NCBI RefSeq assembly: GCF_009569385.1
Contig: NZ_WBOF01000001.1
Location: 496,001 to 560,000, forward strand
Reading direction: 5' to 3'
Source: Streptomyces kaniharaensis
GTDB lineage: Bacteria; Actinomycetota; Actinomycetes; Streptomycetales; Streptomycetaceae
DNA length: 64,000 nt
The notes below the pieces were generated by a model, which did not search any database, was not told the origin of the DNA, and saw only the letters and a list, made by a program, of their open reading frames with translations. Of this stretch, positions 51,410 to 60,144 are shown piece by piece; within the stretch, counting starts at the first letter, position 1, and each line of letters opens with the position of its first letter. Both the position numbers and the translations under genes were made by a program.

Positions 51410-51658
51410 ATGGCCAAGTTCATGGACGTCCACCACGGGATGACCGGGATCACCGACGAGCAGCTCAGGCAGTCGCACGCGGCCGACCTGGCGATAGAAG
51501 GCGAGGAGGGCGTGCACTTCGAGCATGCCTGGGCCGACCCCGAGTCGGGCACGGTGTACTGCCTCTCCGAGGCGCCGACCAAGGAGGCCGTGCAGCGGGT
51601 CCACACGCGCACCGGCCACCCCGCGGACGAGATCCACCCGGTGCCGCTCGCGGTGTGA
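51410..51658 (+). CDS. SCO4226-family nickel-binding protein
   Basis: An 82-residue ferredoxin-like fold protein closely resembling S. coelicolor SCO4226, a structurally described nickel-binding protein. The family signature is AKFMDVHHGMTGITDEQL at the start and HFEHAWADPESGTVYCLSEAP in the middle, with a histidine cluster and later HTRTGHPADEIHPVPL. Physiological role unclear (metal storage or sensing). ATG at 51410 has GAGGGCG upstream. Stands alone. Confidence 0.9.
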   Translation: MAKFMDVHHGMTGITDEQLRQSHAADLAIEGEEGVHFEHAWADPESGTVYCLSEAPTKEAVQRVHTRTGHPADEIHPVPLAV

Positions 51659-51682
51659 GGCCCCGGGGATGCGGTTCGAACG

Positions 51683-51716
51683 GTTCGGAGCGTTGGTCCG
51701 CGTTCGGAGCGTTGGT
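51683..51716. repeat. 15-bp direct repeat GTTCGGAGCGTTGGT
   Basis: Copies at 51683-51697 and 51702-51716 with a 19-bp period; a related GGTTCGAACGG precedes them. Lies between the convergent nickel-binding and monooxygenase genes; no hairpin of terminator strength is evident. Confidence 0.75.
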
Positions 51717-51733
51717 TCAGGGGTGCGCGCGGT

Positions 51734-52048
51734 TCAGAGAGGTGCGGGCGCCGCGATCGGCATGAAGTGGGTGACCTCGGGCGGGTGTGCGAGATAGCGC
51801 AGCTCGCCCTCCGACCAGACCGGTCGGATCCGCCACATCGGCCCCGCGTACCCGCGCAGGGCCTCCTCGTCGCGCCACCGGCTGACCACGAGCACCCGGT
51901 GCCCGTCCTCGGTCACCGAGCGCAGCAGCTCGCCGCCCAGGCAGCCGTCCGTCCGCCCGAGCTGCGGGATGACCTGTGTCGTCAGCAGCGTGCAGAATTC
52001 CTCGATGTGCCCGGCCATGACCTGACCGGCCCAGATCCTGACGATCAC
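51734..52048 (-). CDS. antibiotic biosynthesis monooxygenase (ABM)-domain protein
   Basis: A 104-residue dimeric alpha+beta barrel type protein. The fold pattern is IVRIWAGQVMAGHIEEFCTLL, then GCLGGELLRSVTEDGHRVLVVSRWRDEEALRGYAG, and a final strand before VTHFMPI. ABM proteins include small quinone-forming oxygenases and heme-degrading enzymes, but many have no known reaction. GTG at 52048 is taken as start because GGGAGG stands 8 bases ahead; three more GTG/GTC codons just upstream overlap the ribosome site. Confidence 0.82.
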   Translation of the reverse strand: MIVRIWAGQVMAGHIEEFCTLLTTQVIPQLGRTDGCLGGELLRSVTEDGHRVLVVSRWRDEEALRGYAGPMWRIRPVWSEGELRYLAHPPEVTHFMPIAAPAPL

Positions 52049-52153
52049 GACCACCACCTCCCGTGGAAGCCTTTGGCCCCATTATCAGCGGAAAACCGCT
52101 GGTGGGGAGGGGTGCGGCCAGGTTGCCTCCTGGGCTGCCCCGACCCGCTCGGC

Positions 52154-52159
52154 TAGATT
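52154..52159 (+). promoter_or_regulatory. -10-like TAGATT, probable leaderless start
   Basis: Close match to TANAAT-type -10 boxes; the ATG at 52166 follows 6 bases later with no ribosome site, suggesting a leaderless mRNA. Confidence 0.45.
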
Positions 52160-52165
52160 CCCGGT

Positions 52166-52861
52166 ATGACCAGCACACCGGAAACTTCCGTTCCGTCAAA
52201 CACCCTTCCGGACGGGCCCGGCAGCCTGTTCGCCGCGCTCCGGGCCGGGGCCGTGCGCACTCCGGACCAGCTGCGCGAGATCTACGAACACCCCGGGGAC
52301 CGCGCCCGCCGCAAGCAGGTGGACCGCCTCCATGACGCGGCGCGGCAGCTGATCGCCTGCTCGTCGATGGTCTTCGTGGCCAGCTCCGACGCCGCCGGAC
52401 GCTGCGACGTCTCCCCGCGCGGCGGGCCGGCCGGGCTCGTCTCGGTGCTCGACGAGTACACGCTGGCCATACCTGACGCCACCGGCAACAAGCGGCTGGA
52501 CACCCTGCACAACATCCTGGAGAACGGCCGGGTCGGGCTGATCTTCGTCGTCCCGGGCCGGGACACCACGCTGCGGGTCAACGGGCGGGCCTGCGTGTCC
52601 ACCGACCCGGAGCTGCTGCGGCAGCTCACCGCCGTCGGCAAGCCCCCGCGCAGCGCGATCGTGGTGGCCGTCGAGGAGGTGTACGCGCACTGCCCGAAGG
52701 CGTTCCTGCGCGGCTCGGCGTGGAAGCCGGAGAACTGGCCGGCCCAGGACGCGCAGCCGAGCTCGGCCGAGATCACGCTCTCGCACCTGCGGGACGACTC
52801 GCTGACCATCGAGATGATCGAGCAGGACGAGCGGGAGGCGCTGCTCCACCGCTACGAGTAG
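52166..52861 (+). CDS. pyridoxamine 5'-phosphate oxidase-like flavoprotein
   Basis: A 231-residue FMN-binding split-barrel protein of the PPOX class (resembles the MSMEG_1061-type FMN-dependent subgroup). Core strands: MVFVASSDAAGRCDVSPRGGP, then TLAIPDATGNKRLDTLHNILENGRVGLIFVVPG with the FMN-contacting N(K/R)RLDTL and GRVGL motifs. C-terminal HCPKAFLRGSAWKPENW is diagnostic of this group. It could reduce F420- or FMN-linked substrates; not true PdxH. No pathway partners nearby. Confidence 0.88.
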   Translation: MTSTPETSVPSNTLPDGPGSLFAALRAGAVRTPDQLREIYEHPGDRARRKQVDRLHDAARQLIACSSMVFVASSDAAGRCDVSPRGGPAGLVSVLDEYTLAIPDATGNKRLDTLHNILENGRVGLIFVVPGRDTTLRVNGRACVSTDPELLRQLTAVGKPPRSAIVVAVEEVYAHCPKAFLRGSAWKPENWPAQDAQPSSAEITLSHLRDDSLTIEMIEQDEREALLHRYE

Positions 52862-52974
52862 ACGCCAGCGCACGGCCGGCGGCCTCGGGGACGTGGGATG
52901 TCCGGGATGCGGGATGTCCATCGCACGGCGTGCCCCTCCCGCACGGGGCGACGCCCGGCGGCTTGAATGGGCGG

Positions 52975-53391
52975 ATGGACTGCGTCTTCTGTGCGGTCGT
53001 GGCGGGCACCGAATCCGCGCACCTGGTGCTGGACGACGAGGCGGCGGTCGCCTTCCTGGACCGCCGGCCGCTCTTCCCCGGGCACGTGCTGGTCGTGCCG
53101 CGGGCCCACCACCACACCCTGGCCGACCTGCCGGCGGCCGACGTGGGGCCGTTCTTCCTGCGGGTCCAGCGGGTGGCCGCCGCGGTGGAGCACGGGATGG
53201 GCGCGGCGGGCAGCTTCGTCGCGGCCAACAACCGGATCAGCCAGTCGGTGCCGCACCTGCACGTCCACGTCGTGCCGCGCAATCCGAAGGACGGGCTGCG
53301 CGGGTTCTTCTGGCCGCGCGGCAAGTACCCGGACGAGGCGGGCGCGGCGGAGGTCGCCCGCCGGCTTCGGGCGGCGCTCGAAGGTCTCTGA
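52975..53391 (+). CDS. HIT-family nucleotide hydrolase
   Basis: A 138-residue histidine-triad protein. The active site His94-x-His96-x-His98 is in VPHLHVHVVPRN; the N-terminal DCVFCAVVAG pair of cysteines suggests the zinc-containing branch. HIT enzymes hydrolyse purine nucleoside phosphoramidates or dinucleoside polyphosphates. ATG at 52975 is chosen from the family start (MDCVFC); a weak GAATGGGCGG precedes it. 114 bases after the flavoprotein gene. Confidence 0.93.
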   Translation: MDCVFCAVVAGTESAHLVLDDEAAVAFLDRRPLFPGHVLVVPRAHHHTLADLPAADVGPFFLRVQRVAAAVEHGMGAAGSFVAANNRISQSVPHLHVHVVPRNPKDGLRGFFWPRGKYPDEAGAAEVARRLRAALEGL

Positions 53392-53518
53392 CGGTCGGGG
53401 CGGCGCCCTGGTGTGCTCCGACATACCTCGCCGAACGTAGTGGGGCGTACTCCTGCGGGCGCAGGAGGCAGCCGCCGAAATCACCGTGCGGGCTGACGAA
53501 TCCGCAGGTGGGCGCGCC

Positions 53519-53524
53519 TAGGCT
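53519..53524 (+). promoter_or_regulatory. -10-like TAGGCT, probable leaderless start
   Basis: TAGGCT ends 7 bases ahead of the ATG at 53532; CTGACG near 53493 is a possible -35. No ribosome site precedes the ATG. Confidence 0.4.
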
Positions 53525-53531
53525 CACTGCC

Positions 53532-54584
53532 ATGAACGAACTCGCCTGCCTCGTCCAGCGGACCGCCGACCAACTCGCGGGCCGGCACGTCGGCGCGGTC
53601 GTCGCAGGGCTGGCCGGCGGCGCGGTGGAGATCCGCGGCGCCGGGCGCACCGGCCCGGGCGGCGGCGTGCCGGGGCCGCGCACGCTGTTCGAAGTCGGCT
53701 CCGTCACCAAGGTGTTCAGCTCGCTCGCGCTCGCCCGGCTGGTGCTGGCCGGCGCGGCCGAGCTGGACGATCCGGTCACCGCGCTGCTCCCCGACGGTGC
53801 CGCGGTCCCCGTCCGGCGCGGGCAGGCGATCACCCTGCGACACCTCGCCACCCATACCTCCGGGCTTCCCCGGCTGCCCCGGGGCATGACGGCTGCCGCC
53901 CTGTTAACCCCGCACAAGCCCGACCCGTACGCCCACTGCACCGCCGATCGCATCCTCGCCGGTCTCGCCCGGACCAGGCTGCGGGCCGTACCCGGGCGCG
54001 GTTTCCGCTACTCCAACCTCGGTGCCGGGCTGCTCGGTCTCGCCCTCGCCCACCGGGCCGGCACCGGCTACGCGGAGTTGGTGCGGCGTGAGGTCTGCGC
54101 TCCGCTGGAGCTCGCGGACACCGTGGTGACGCCGGACGAGGAGCAGTCCGAGCGGCTCGCCCACGGGCACACGGCGCGCGGGCGGGCGGTGCCGTACTGG
54201 AACTTCGCCGATCTGGGAGGCATGGGGGCGCTCCGTTCGACCGCCGCCGACCTCGCGATATTCGTGCGGGCCCAGCTGTCCGCCGGCCGCGAGCCGGACG
54301 GGCCGCTGGCGCCCGCGATATCGCTCACCAGGGAGGTACGGCACCGGGTCAACCCGTTCGCCTGGGTACACCTGGGCTGGCTCGCCCACCGCCTGCACAC
54401 CCAGCAGGGCGGCCACCTCCAGATCTGGCACAACGGCGGCACGGGCGGGTTCCGGTCCTTCGTGGCCTTCGATCCGGAGAAGCAGGTGGGGGTGGTCGTG
54501 CTGGCCAACACCCGCCGGTCGCCCGACTCGCCCGGCACGGCGCTGCTGCGCACGCTGCAGAACGGGTTCGCGACGACGACGTAG
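53532..54584 (+). CDS. serine hydrolase, beta-lactamase family, with a TTA codon
   Basis: A 350-residue class C-like serine hydrolase. Motifs: Ser57-Val-Thr-Lys60 (GSVTKVFSS), Tyr160-Ser-Asn162 (FRYSNLGAG), and HNGGTGGF replacing KTG. No signal peptide, so a cytoplasmic esterase/peptidase is likely. It is only a distant relative of the gene at 27205. Codon 125 (53904-53906) is TTA, which in streptomycetes requires the bldA tRNA, so its protein may appear only in late growth. Apparently leaderless. Followed 209 bases later by the large phosphatase gene. Confidence 0.9.
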   Translation: MNELACLVQRTADQLAGRHVGAVVAGLAGGAVEIRGAGRTGPGGGVPGPRTLFEVGSVTKVFSSLALARLVLAGAAELDDPVTALLPDGAAVPVRRGQAITLRHLATHTSGLPRLPRGMTAAALLTPHKPDPYAHCTADRILAGLARTRLRAVPGRGFRYSNLGAGLLGLALAHRAGTGYAELVRREVCAPLELADTVVTPDEEQSERLAHGHTARGRAVPYWNFADLGGMGALRSTAADLAIFVRAQLSAGREPDGPLAPAISLTREVRHRVNPFAWVHLGWLAHRLHTQQGGHLQIWHNGGTGGFRSFVAFDPEKQVGVVVLANTRRSPDSPGTALLRTLQNGFATTT

Positions 54585-54793
54585 GAGAGGTGAGGCATTG
54601 GCGGAACGATCCGGCGCGGGTTCGGGACGACCGGTTGGCCGCCCACCCCCACGCGAGCCGGCCACCGACCGCCACAGGCGGCCTTGCGGATCGTGAGCCG
54701 CCGAGGCCGGTAGGCGTACGGTGAGCGGTTCGGCGGGGCTGCGTGGGAAGATGGCAGGGCTGGTGGGAACGATCTCCGGACGGTTCTCTGGCC

Positions 54794-57700
54794 ATGGTGA
54801 ACGAGATGCAGCACCAGGGGGAGCCGCGGCAGGATGCCCTGTTGATGGTGCCGATCGCCACCGCGCTGATCGAGGCCGACGGGCGGATCCTGCACTGGAG
54901 CGGCGACGCGGAGGCACTGCTCGGCTACACCGCGGACGAGGCGATCGGCGCCAAGGCCGCCCAGTTGCTGGCCTCGGAGGAGCAGCGGCCCTATCTGCTG
55001 GAGCTCTTCCAGCAGATACTGGACGGCCGCGGCTGGTCCGGCGTGTTCGCGGTCCGGCACCGGGACGGGCACAACGTGAACCTGGAGTTCCGCACCCACC
55101 CGATCGCCGGGCCCGGCGGCAGCCCGCTGGTGCTGGCCGTCGCGTCCGACGTGACGACGCTGCGCCGGATCCAGGCGGACCTGGCGGTCCTCGACGGCTT
55201 CTTCACGCAGTCCCCGGTCGGGATGGGCGTCTTCGACCCCGACCTGCGGTTCGTCCGGCTGAACGAGGCGCTGGCCCGCGTCAACGGCCTGTCCGTGGAC
55301 GCGCATCTGGGCCACCGGCTCACCGAGGTGCTGCCCGGGATCAACGGCGAGGAGGCCGAGGCGGTGATGCGCCAGGTGCTGGAGTCCGGTACGCCCGTGG
55401 TTGATAGCCGCTCGCACGGCCGCACCCCGCGTGACCCGCAACACGACCACGCCTGGTCGGCCTCGTACTTCCGGCTGGAGGACCCCGGCGGGCGGGTGCT
55501 CGGCGTCAGTTCGACCATCATCGACATCACCGAGCGGTTCCGCGCGGACGCCCGGGCTGCCAGGGCGCAGGAGCGGCTGGCCCTGCTGGTCGACGCGACG
55601 GCCTCCATCGGCACCACGCTCGACCTGCGACAGACCGCCCGGGAGCTGGCCGACGCCATGGTGCCCAGGGTGGCCGACATCAGCGGGGTGTTCGCCCTGG
55701 AGGCGCTGGTGGCCGGGCGCAACGTGGAACCGCCCGACCCGGAGGCCCCGCAGCTGGTGCGCCGCCTGGCGTTCGCCTCCAACGACCCGCTGTACCCGGC
55801 GGAGGCACTGCCGGTCGACACCGTCTACGAGCTGCCGACGGACTCCCCGTACACGCGGGCCCTCACCACGGGGCGGACGGTCGTGGTGCCGTCGTGGGAG
55901 CTGCCGCTGCTGAGCGAAGGCATCCCCGAGAGCCGCCGCCAGGCCTACCTCGGCGACCGGCCGCGCTCGGTGCGGATCACCCCGCTGGTGGCGCGCGGCA
56001 CGACGCTCGGCATGATCGTGTACTCCCGGCGCGGTGCCCGCGAGTCCTTCGCGGAGGCGGACATCACCCTCGGCGACGAACTGGCCTCGCGCGCCGCCGT
56101 CGCGATCGACAACGCCCGGCTGTACCTGCGCCAGCACCAGACCGTGCTGGCCCGCCAGCAGGCACTGCGCGAGGCGAAGGCCGCGCAGGAGCGGCTGGCG
56201 CTGGTCAACGTGGCCTCCACCCGGATCGGCACCACCCTCGATCTCGCTCAGACCGCCCAGGAGTTGGCCGAGGTGGCGACGCCTCGGCTGGCAGACACCG
56301 TGGTCGTGGAGGTGCTGGAGGACCTGGTCCACGGCGAGCGCGAGGCCCGCCCCCAGCCGGACAGCTCGGCCGTGCTGCGGCGGATGGCGTTCCATTCGGT
56401 GCACGGCTCCACGCTGAAGCCGATCGACCGGCTCGGCGGGGTACACCGCTTCGTGCCCGGCTCGCCGTACGCGTGGTCCCTGGCGAACCGCAAACCGGTG
56501 CTGGTGCCGAGGATGGACGAGGCCGGCATGGCCTGGTTCGCCGACGACCCGGTGCGTTCGGCGGCGGTGCGGGAGCAGAACGTCCGCTCGTTCATGGTGG
56601 TCCCGCTGATCGCGCGCGGCACCCCGGTCGGCGTCGCGGGCTTCTACCGCACCCTCGTCGAGCGCCCGTACGAGGACGACGACCTCGCGCTGGCCGGGGA
56701 GTTGGCGGTGCGGGCCGCGGTGTCGATCGACAACGCGCTGCTGTTCACCCGGGAGCGCGACGCGGCCGCCGCCCGCCAGCGCGCCCTGGACGAGGCGTGG
56801 GCGGCGCAGCAGCGGCTGTCACTGCTCAACGAGGCCAGCAACCGGATCGGCACCACCCTCGATCTGCACCGCACCGCGCGGGAGTTGGTGGACGTGGTGA
56901 TCCCCCGCTTCGCCGACTTCGTCACCGTCGACCTGCGTGAGACGGTGCTCGGCGGCGAGGAGCCGGGGCCCGTCCCGGACGACGGCTCGGTGCTGATGCG
57001 CGCGGTCGCGGTCGGCGAAGCGGCCCCGGACGGCACCATGACCGGCGCCGCCGACCAGGTCGGCGAGACCTCGCAGTCCGCCGAGGTGTACGCGCAGAGC
57101 CTGCGCACCCGGCGCTCGATCCTGATCGCGGAGGTGACCGAGGAGGAGCTGCGCCGGATCGTCGCCTCGCCCGACCGGGTGGAGCCGAGCCTGGCGGCCG
57201 GGGTGCACTCGTACCTGATGGTGCCGCTGGTGGCGCGCGGACTCGTGCTCGGCGGCACCGAGTTCGTGCGCACGCGCAACCCGGTGCCGTTCGGGCCGGC
57301 CGACCGTTCGCTCGCCGAGGAACTGGCCGCCCGCACCGCCCTCGCGATCGACAACGGGCGGCTGTACCGGCGCGAGCGGGACACCGCGCTCACCCTCCAG
57401 CGGAGCCTGCTGCCCCAGGAGATCCACCGCACGCTCGGCCTGGAGATCGCCTACCGCTACCTGCCCAGCAGCGTGGTCAGCGAGGTCGGCGGCGACTGGT
57501 TCGACGTCGTGCCGCTCTCCTCCGGGCGGGTCGCGCTGATCGTCGGCGACGTGATGGGCCACGGCATCCGGGCCGCCGCCACCATGGGCCAACTGCGCAC
57601 CGTCGCCCGCACGTTGATCACACTGGACCTGGACCCGGCACGCGTGCTGCGCCGGCTGGACGAGGCCACCACCGCCATCGGCGAGGGCCAGTTCGCCACG

Positions 57701-58471
57701 TGTGTCTGCGTCGTCTACGACGCGGTCGACCGCCACTGCACCGCCGCGTGCGCCGGCCACCTGCCGCCGGTGGTGGCGGACCCGGAGGGCCGGGCCCGGC
57801 TGGTCGAGCTGCCGCCGGGCGTGCCCCTCGGCGTGGGCGGAGTCCCGTTCGAGAGCGTCGAGTTCACCCTCCCCGAGGAGGCCATCCTCGCCCTCTACAC
57901 CGACGGGCTGGTCGAGCGCCGGGGCCGCGACCTCGACGAGGGCCTGCGGCTGCTCTGCCGCACGGTCGCCGACCGGCGCCGGTCGCTGGAGCAGACCTGC
58001 GACGCCGTCCTGGCCGAACTCACCGGCCGCACCGCCGAGGACGACATCGCCGTCATCATGGCGCAGGTCCGTCCGGCCGGCACCGACCGGATCGCGATCC
58101 TGCCGCTCACCGGCGACCACGCGATGGTCGCGCACTCGCGCCGGTTCACCCGCGAGACGCTCGTCGAGTGGGGGCTCGGCTCCCTGGCCGACTGGGCCGA
58201 ACTGCTCACCAGCGAACTGATCACCAACGCCCTCGTCCACGCCGGATCACCCACCCAGCTGCGGCTGTTCTGCAACCGGATGCTGACCGTCGAAGTGGCC
58301 GACGAGGAGGGCGAGGCCCCGCGGATGCGGCGCGCCCGCACCGAGGACGAGGGCGGGCGCGGCATGCACCTGGTCAACGAGCTCGCCCACCGCTGGGGCA
58401 GCCGGCGGACCAAGGACGGCAAGGTGGTCTGGTTCGAGCTGGAGCTGCCGCCCGGCACCTCGTCCGGTTAG
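54794..58471 (+). CDS. multi-sensor SpoIIE-type serine phosphatase with PAS, GAF and HATPase domains
   Basis: A 1225-residue signalling protein, soluble. Two PAS domains (about 15-125, 130-245; ILHWSGDAEALLGYTADEAIG) lead into three GAF units, each preceded by a near-repeat of the sequence RLALL/RLSLLxxASxxIGTTLDL (about 270, 460 and 660). Then the SpoIIE/PP2C phosphatase (about 865-1085; VVSEVGGDWFDVVPL, IVGDVMGHGIRAAATMGQLR, LYTDGLVERRG with the metal Asps) and a HATPase_c anti-sigma-factor kinase-like domain (about 1100-1220; ELITNALVHAG; GRGMHLVNELAHRWGS). It should dephosphorylate an anti-sigma antagonist and may also phosphorylate it. ATG at 54794; GTG at 54743 is possible. Confidence 0.92.
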   Translation: MVNEMQHQGEPRQDALLMVPIATALIEADGRILHWSGDAEALLGYTADEAIGAKAAQLLASEEQRPYLLELFQQILDGRGWSGVFAVRHRDGHNVNLEFRTHPIAGPGGSPLVLAVASDVTTLRRIQADLAVLDGFFTQSPVGMGVFDPDLRFVRLNEALARVNGLSVDAHLGHRLTEVLPGINGEEAEAVMRQVLESGTPVVDSRSHGRTPRDPQHDHAWSASYFRLEDPGGRVLGVSSTIIDITERFRADARAARAQERLALLVDATASIGTTLDLRQTARELADAMVPRVADISGVFALEALVAGRNVEPPDPEAPQLVRRLAFASNDPLYPAEALPVDTVYELPTDSPYTRALTTGRTVVVPSWELPLLSEGIPESRRQAYLGDRPRSVRITPLVARGTTLGMIVYSRRGARESFAEADITLGDELASRAAVAIDNARLYLRQHQTVLARQQALREAKAAQERLALVNVASTRIGTTLDLAQTAQELAEVATPRLADTVVVEVLEDLVHGEREARPQPDSSAVLRRMAFHSVHGSTLKPIDRLGGVHRFVPGSPYAWSLANRKPVLVPRMDEAGMAWFADDPVRSAAVREQNVRSFMVVPLIARGTPVGVAGFYRTLVERPYEDDDLALAGELAVRAAVSIDNALLFTRERDAAAARQRALDEAWAAQQRLSLLNEASNRIGTTLDLHRTARELVDVVIPRFADFVTVDLRETVLGGEEPGPVPDDGSVLMRAVAVGEAAPDGTMTGAADQVGETSQSAEVYAQSLRTRRSILIAEVTEEELRRIVASPDRVEPSLAAGVHSYLMVPLVARGLVLGGTEFVRTRNPVPFGPADRSLAEELAARTALAIDNGRLYRRERDTALTLQRSLLPQEIHRTLGLEIAYRYLPSSVVSEVGGDWFDVVPLSSGRVALIVGDVMGHGIRAAATMGQLRTVARTLITLDLDPARVLRRLDEATTAIGEGQFATCVCVVYDAVDRHCTAACAGHLPPVVADPEGRARLVELPPGVPLGVGGVPFESVEFTLPEEAILALYTDGLVERRGRDLDEGLRLLCRTVADRRRSLEQTCDAVLAELTGRTAEDDIAVIMAQVRPAGTDRIAILPLTGDHAMVAHSRRFTRETLVEWGLGSLADWAELLTSELITNALVHAGSPTQLRLFCNRMLTVEVADEEGEAPRMRRARTEDEGGRGMHLVNELAHRWGSRRTKDGKVVWFELELPPGTSSG

Positions 58472-58595
58472 CGGGCGCTGCGACGACAACGGCCGGTTGT
58501 CGCTGGGGTGGTGCGGTTGTTGGCCGGGCGGGCGGCATGAGCGGTTACCTGGTGGCACGGCGGGACAAGCCCGCCGACCAACCGAAGGAGCCACC

Positions 58596-59012
58596 GTGAA
58601 CCAGCTCGACCCGCGCACCGTCGTCACCGACTACGTCACCAACCTCGCCGCCGGCGAGCTGGACGCCGCCATCGCCCTCTTCGCCGAGGACGCCACCTGG
58701 ACCTACCCCGGCGACCTCGCGCTGTCGCGCACCTGGCGCGGCAAGCAGGAGATCTTCGGCGACTTCCTCGGCCAGATCGGCACCCTCTTCGCGCCCGACG
58801 GCCTCCCGGAGATCACCCTCACCGGCGTCATCGCCGACGGCCCGCAGGTGGTCGCCGAGTGGACCACCGTCGGCAAGGCCGCGAACGGCGCCGTCTACGA
58901 CAACCACTGCCTCGGCATCTTCACCGTCGAGAACGGCCTGATCACCGCCGTCCGCGAGTACCTCGACACCGACCACGTCGCCCGGACCCTCCTCGCCCCC
59001 GTTGCCGGCTGA
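58596..59012 (+). CDS. NTF2-like (SnoaL-type) protein
   Basis: A 138-residue cone-shaped alpha+beta protein of the nuclear transport factor 2/SnoaL superfamily: TDYVTNLAAGELDAAIALFAEDATWTYPG (in parts: helix 8-25, strand 28-36), then GQIGTLFAPDGLPEITLTGVIADG and the closing EYLDTDHVAR helix. Members are ketosteroid-isomerase-like enzymes or binding proteins; substrate unknown. GTG at 58596 has GAAGGAG 5 bases upstream. It sits 125 bases after the phosphatase gene. Confidence 0.88.
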   Translation: MNQLDPRTVVTDYVTNLAAGELDAAIALFAEDATWTYPGDLALSRTWRGKQEIFGDFLGQIGTLFAPDGLPEITLTGVIADGPQVVAEWTTVGKAANGAVYDNHCLGIFTVENGLITAVREYLDTDHVARTLLAPVAG

Positions 59013-59076
59013 GCGCGGTGCGGTCCGGCAGAGCGCGGTCGGCGCGACGGCCGGCAGCGGCCCAGGAGCCCACAGC

Positions 59077-60144
59077 TCAGTCTGGCAGGAGCAGGTTGAC
59101 GTCGCCGAACTCGTGCCAGAGGTAGCGGTGGTGGACGGCCTCGCGGTAGCAGTTCGCCAGGAGCGGGCGGCCGGCGACGGCGGCGAGCAGGTGGAGGTGG
59201 GAGGCGCGGGGTTCGTGCCAGCCGGTGAGCAGGCCGTCGACGGCGCGGACGCCGCGGTCGGGGGTGATCACCAACTCCGTCCAGCCGTCCGCCTCGTGGA
59301 CGGTGCCGCCCGGGTCGGTGGCGGACTCCAGGGCACGGACGACGGTGGTGCCGACGGCGATCACCCGTCCGCCGTCGGCGTGGACGTGGCCGACCAGGCG
59401 CGCGGTGGCCGCCGGGACGTGGAAGCGTTCGGCGTAGGGGGCCTCGTGGGCCTCCGGGGAGGCGACGCCGGTGTGCAGGGTGATCGGCGCGACCAGGACC
59501 CCGCGGCCGGCCAGCCGGGCCACCACCTCGGCGGTGAACGGGCGGGCGGCGCTGGGCATTTCACTGCTTCCGGGCACGGTCGCGAAGACCGTCTGGTAGG
59601 CGTCGATCGGCCAGTCGCGGTCCACGTAGCCGTAGCGGATCGCCCGACCGTGCACCGCCAGGTACGACAACAGCGCCGCGGGCAGGTCGAGTTCGGCGTA
59701 CCAGAGGCGGGCGGTGAACGGCGCGGTCAGTCGCGCCGCGCCGCCGGCCGGCAGGCCCACCCGCAGGCCGGGGCGGGCCGGGGTGTCCTGCGGCGGGTAG
59801 TAGGCCGCCGCCTTCCCGGGGACGACCCGGCGCAACTCCACCAGGTGGGCGCCGCGTTGGTCGGGCTGGGCGGAGGAGAGGTGCAGCGCGACCGGGGTGC
59901 CGTCGGGCAGCCGGCCGGGTAGGGCGGCGGGGAGGGTGGCCGAGTTGTTGACCACCAGCAGGTCGCCGGGGCGCAGCACCTCGGGCAGGTCGGTGAAGCG
60001 GTGGTGTTCGGCCGTCCCTCGGTCGCGTCGGCCGACCAGCATCCGTACGCCGTCGCGCGCCTCGCCGCGCGCCTCCGCCGGTGCGCGGGCGGAGAGTTCG
60101 GGCGGGACGGTGATGTCGAGGTCGATGGTCGCCGGTGTGGTCAT
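59077..60144 (-). CDS. QueA-like S-adenosylmethionine:tRNA ribosyltransferase-isomerase
   Basis: A 355-residue homologue of QueA, which transfers and isomerises the ribosyl part of SAM to make epoxyqueuosine in tRNA. Features: LLVVNNSATLPAALPG and GTPVALHL in the N-terminal half, RLTAPFTARLWYAEL, ITLHTGVASPE in the catalytic half, IAVGTTVVRALES, and the C-terminal TVHEADGWTELVI ... ANCYREAVHHRYLWHEFGDVNLLLP. The usual QueA ends with a similar block, so it is full length. No tgt, queC/D/E/F or queG is visible. It overlaps the end of the SDR gene by four bases, so a specialised role is possible. Confidence 0.9.
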   Translation of the reverse strand: MTTPATIDLDITVPPELSARAPAEARGEARDGVRMLVGRRDRGTAEHHRFTDLPEVLRPGDLLVVNNSATLPAALPGRLPDGTPVALHLSSAQPDQRGAHLVELRRVVPGKAAAYYPPQDTPARPGLRVGLPAGGAARLTAPFTARLWYAELDLPAALLSYLAVHGRAIRYGYVDRDWPIDAYQTVFATVPGSSEMPSAARPFTAEVVARLAGRGVLVAPITLHTGVASPEAHEAPYAERFHVPAATARLVGHVHADGGRVIAVGTTVVRALESATDPGGTVHEADGWTELVITPDRGVRAVDGLLTGWHEPRASHLHLLAAVAGRPLLANCYREAVHHRYLWHEFGDVNLLLPD

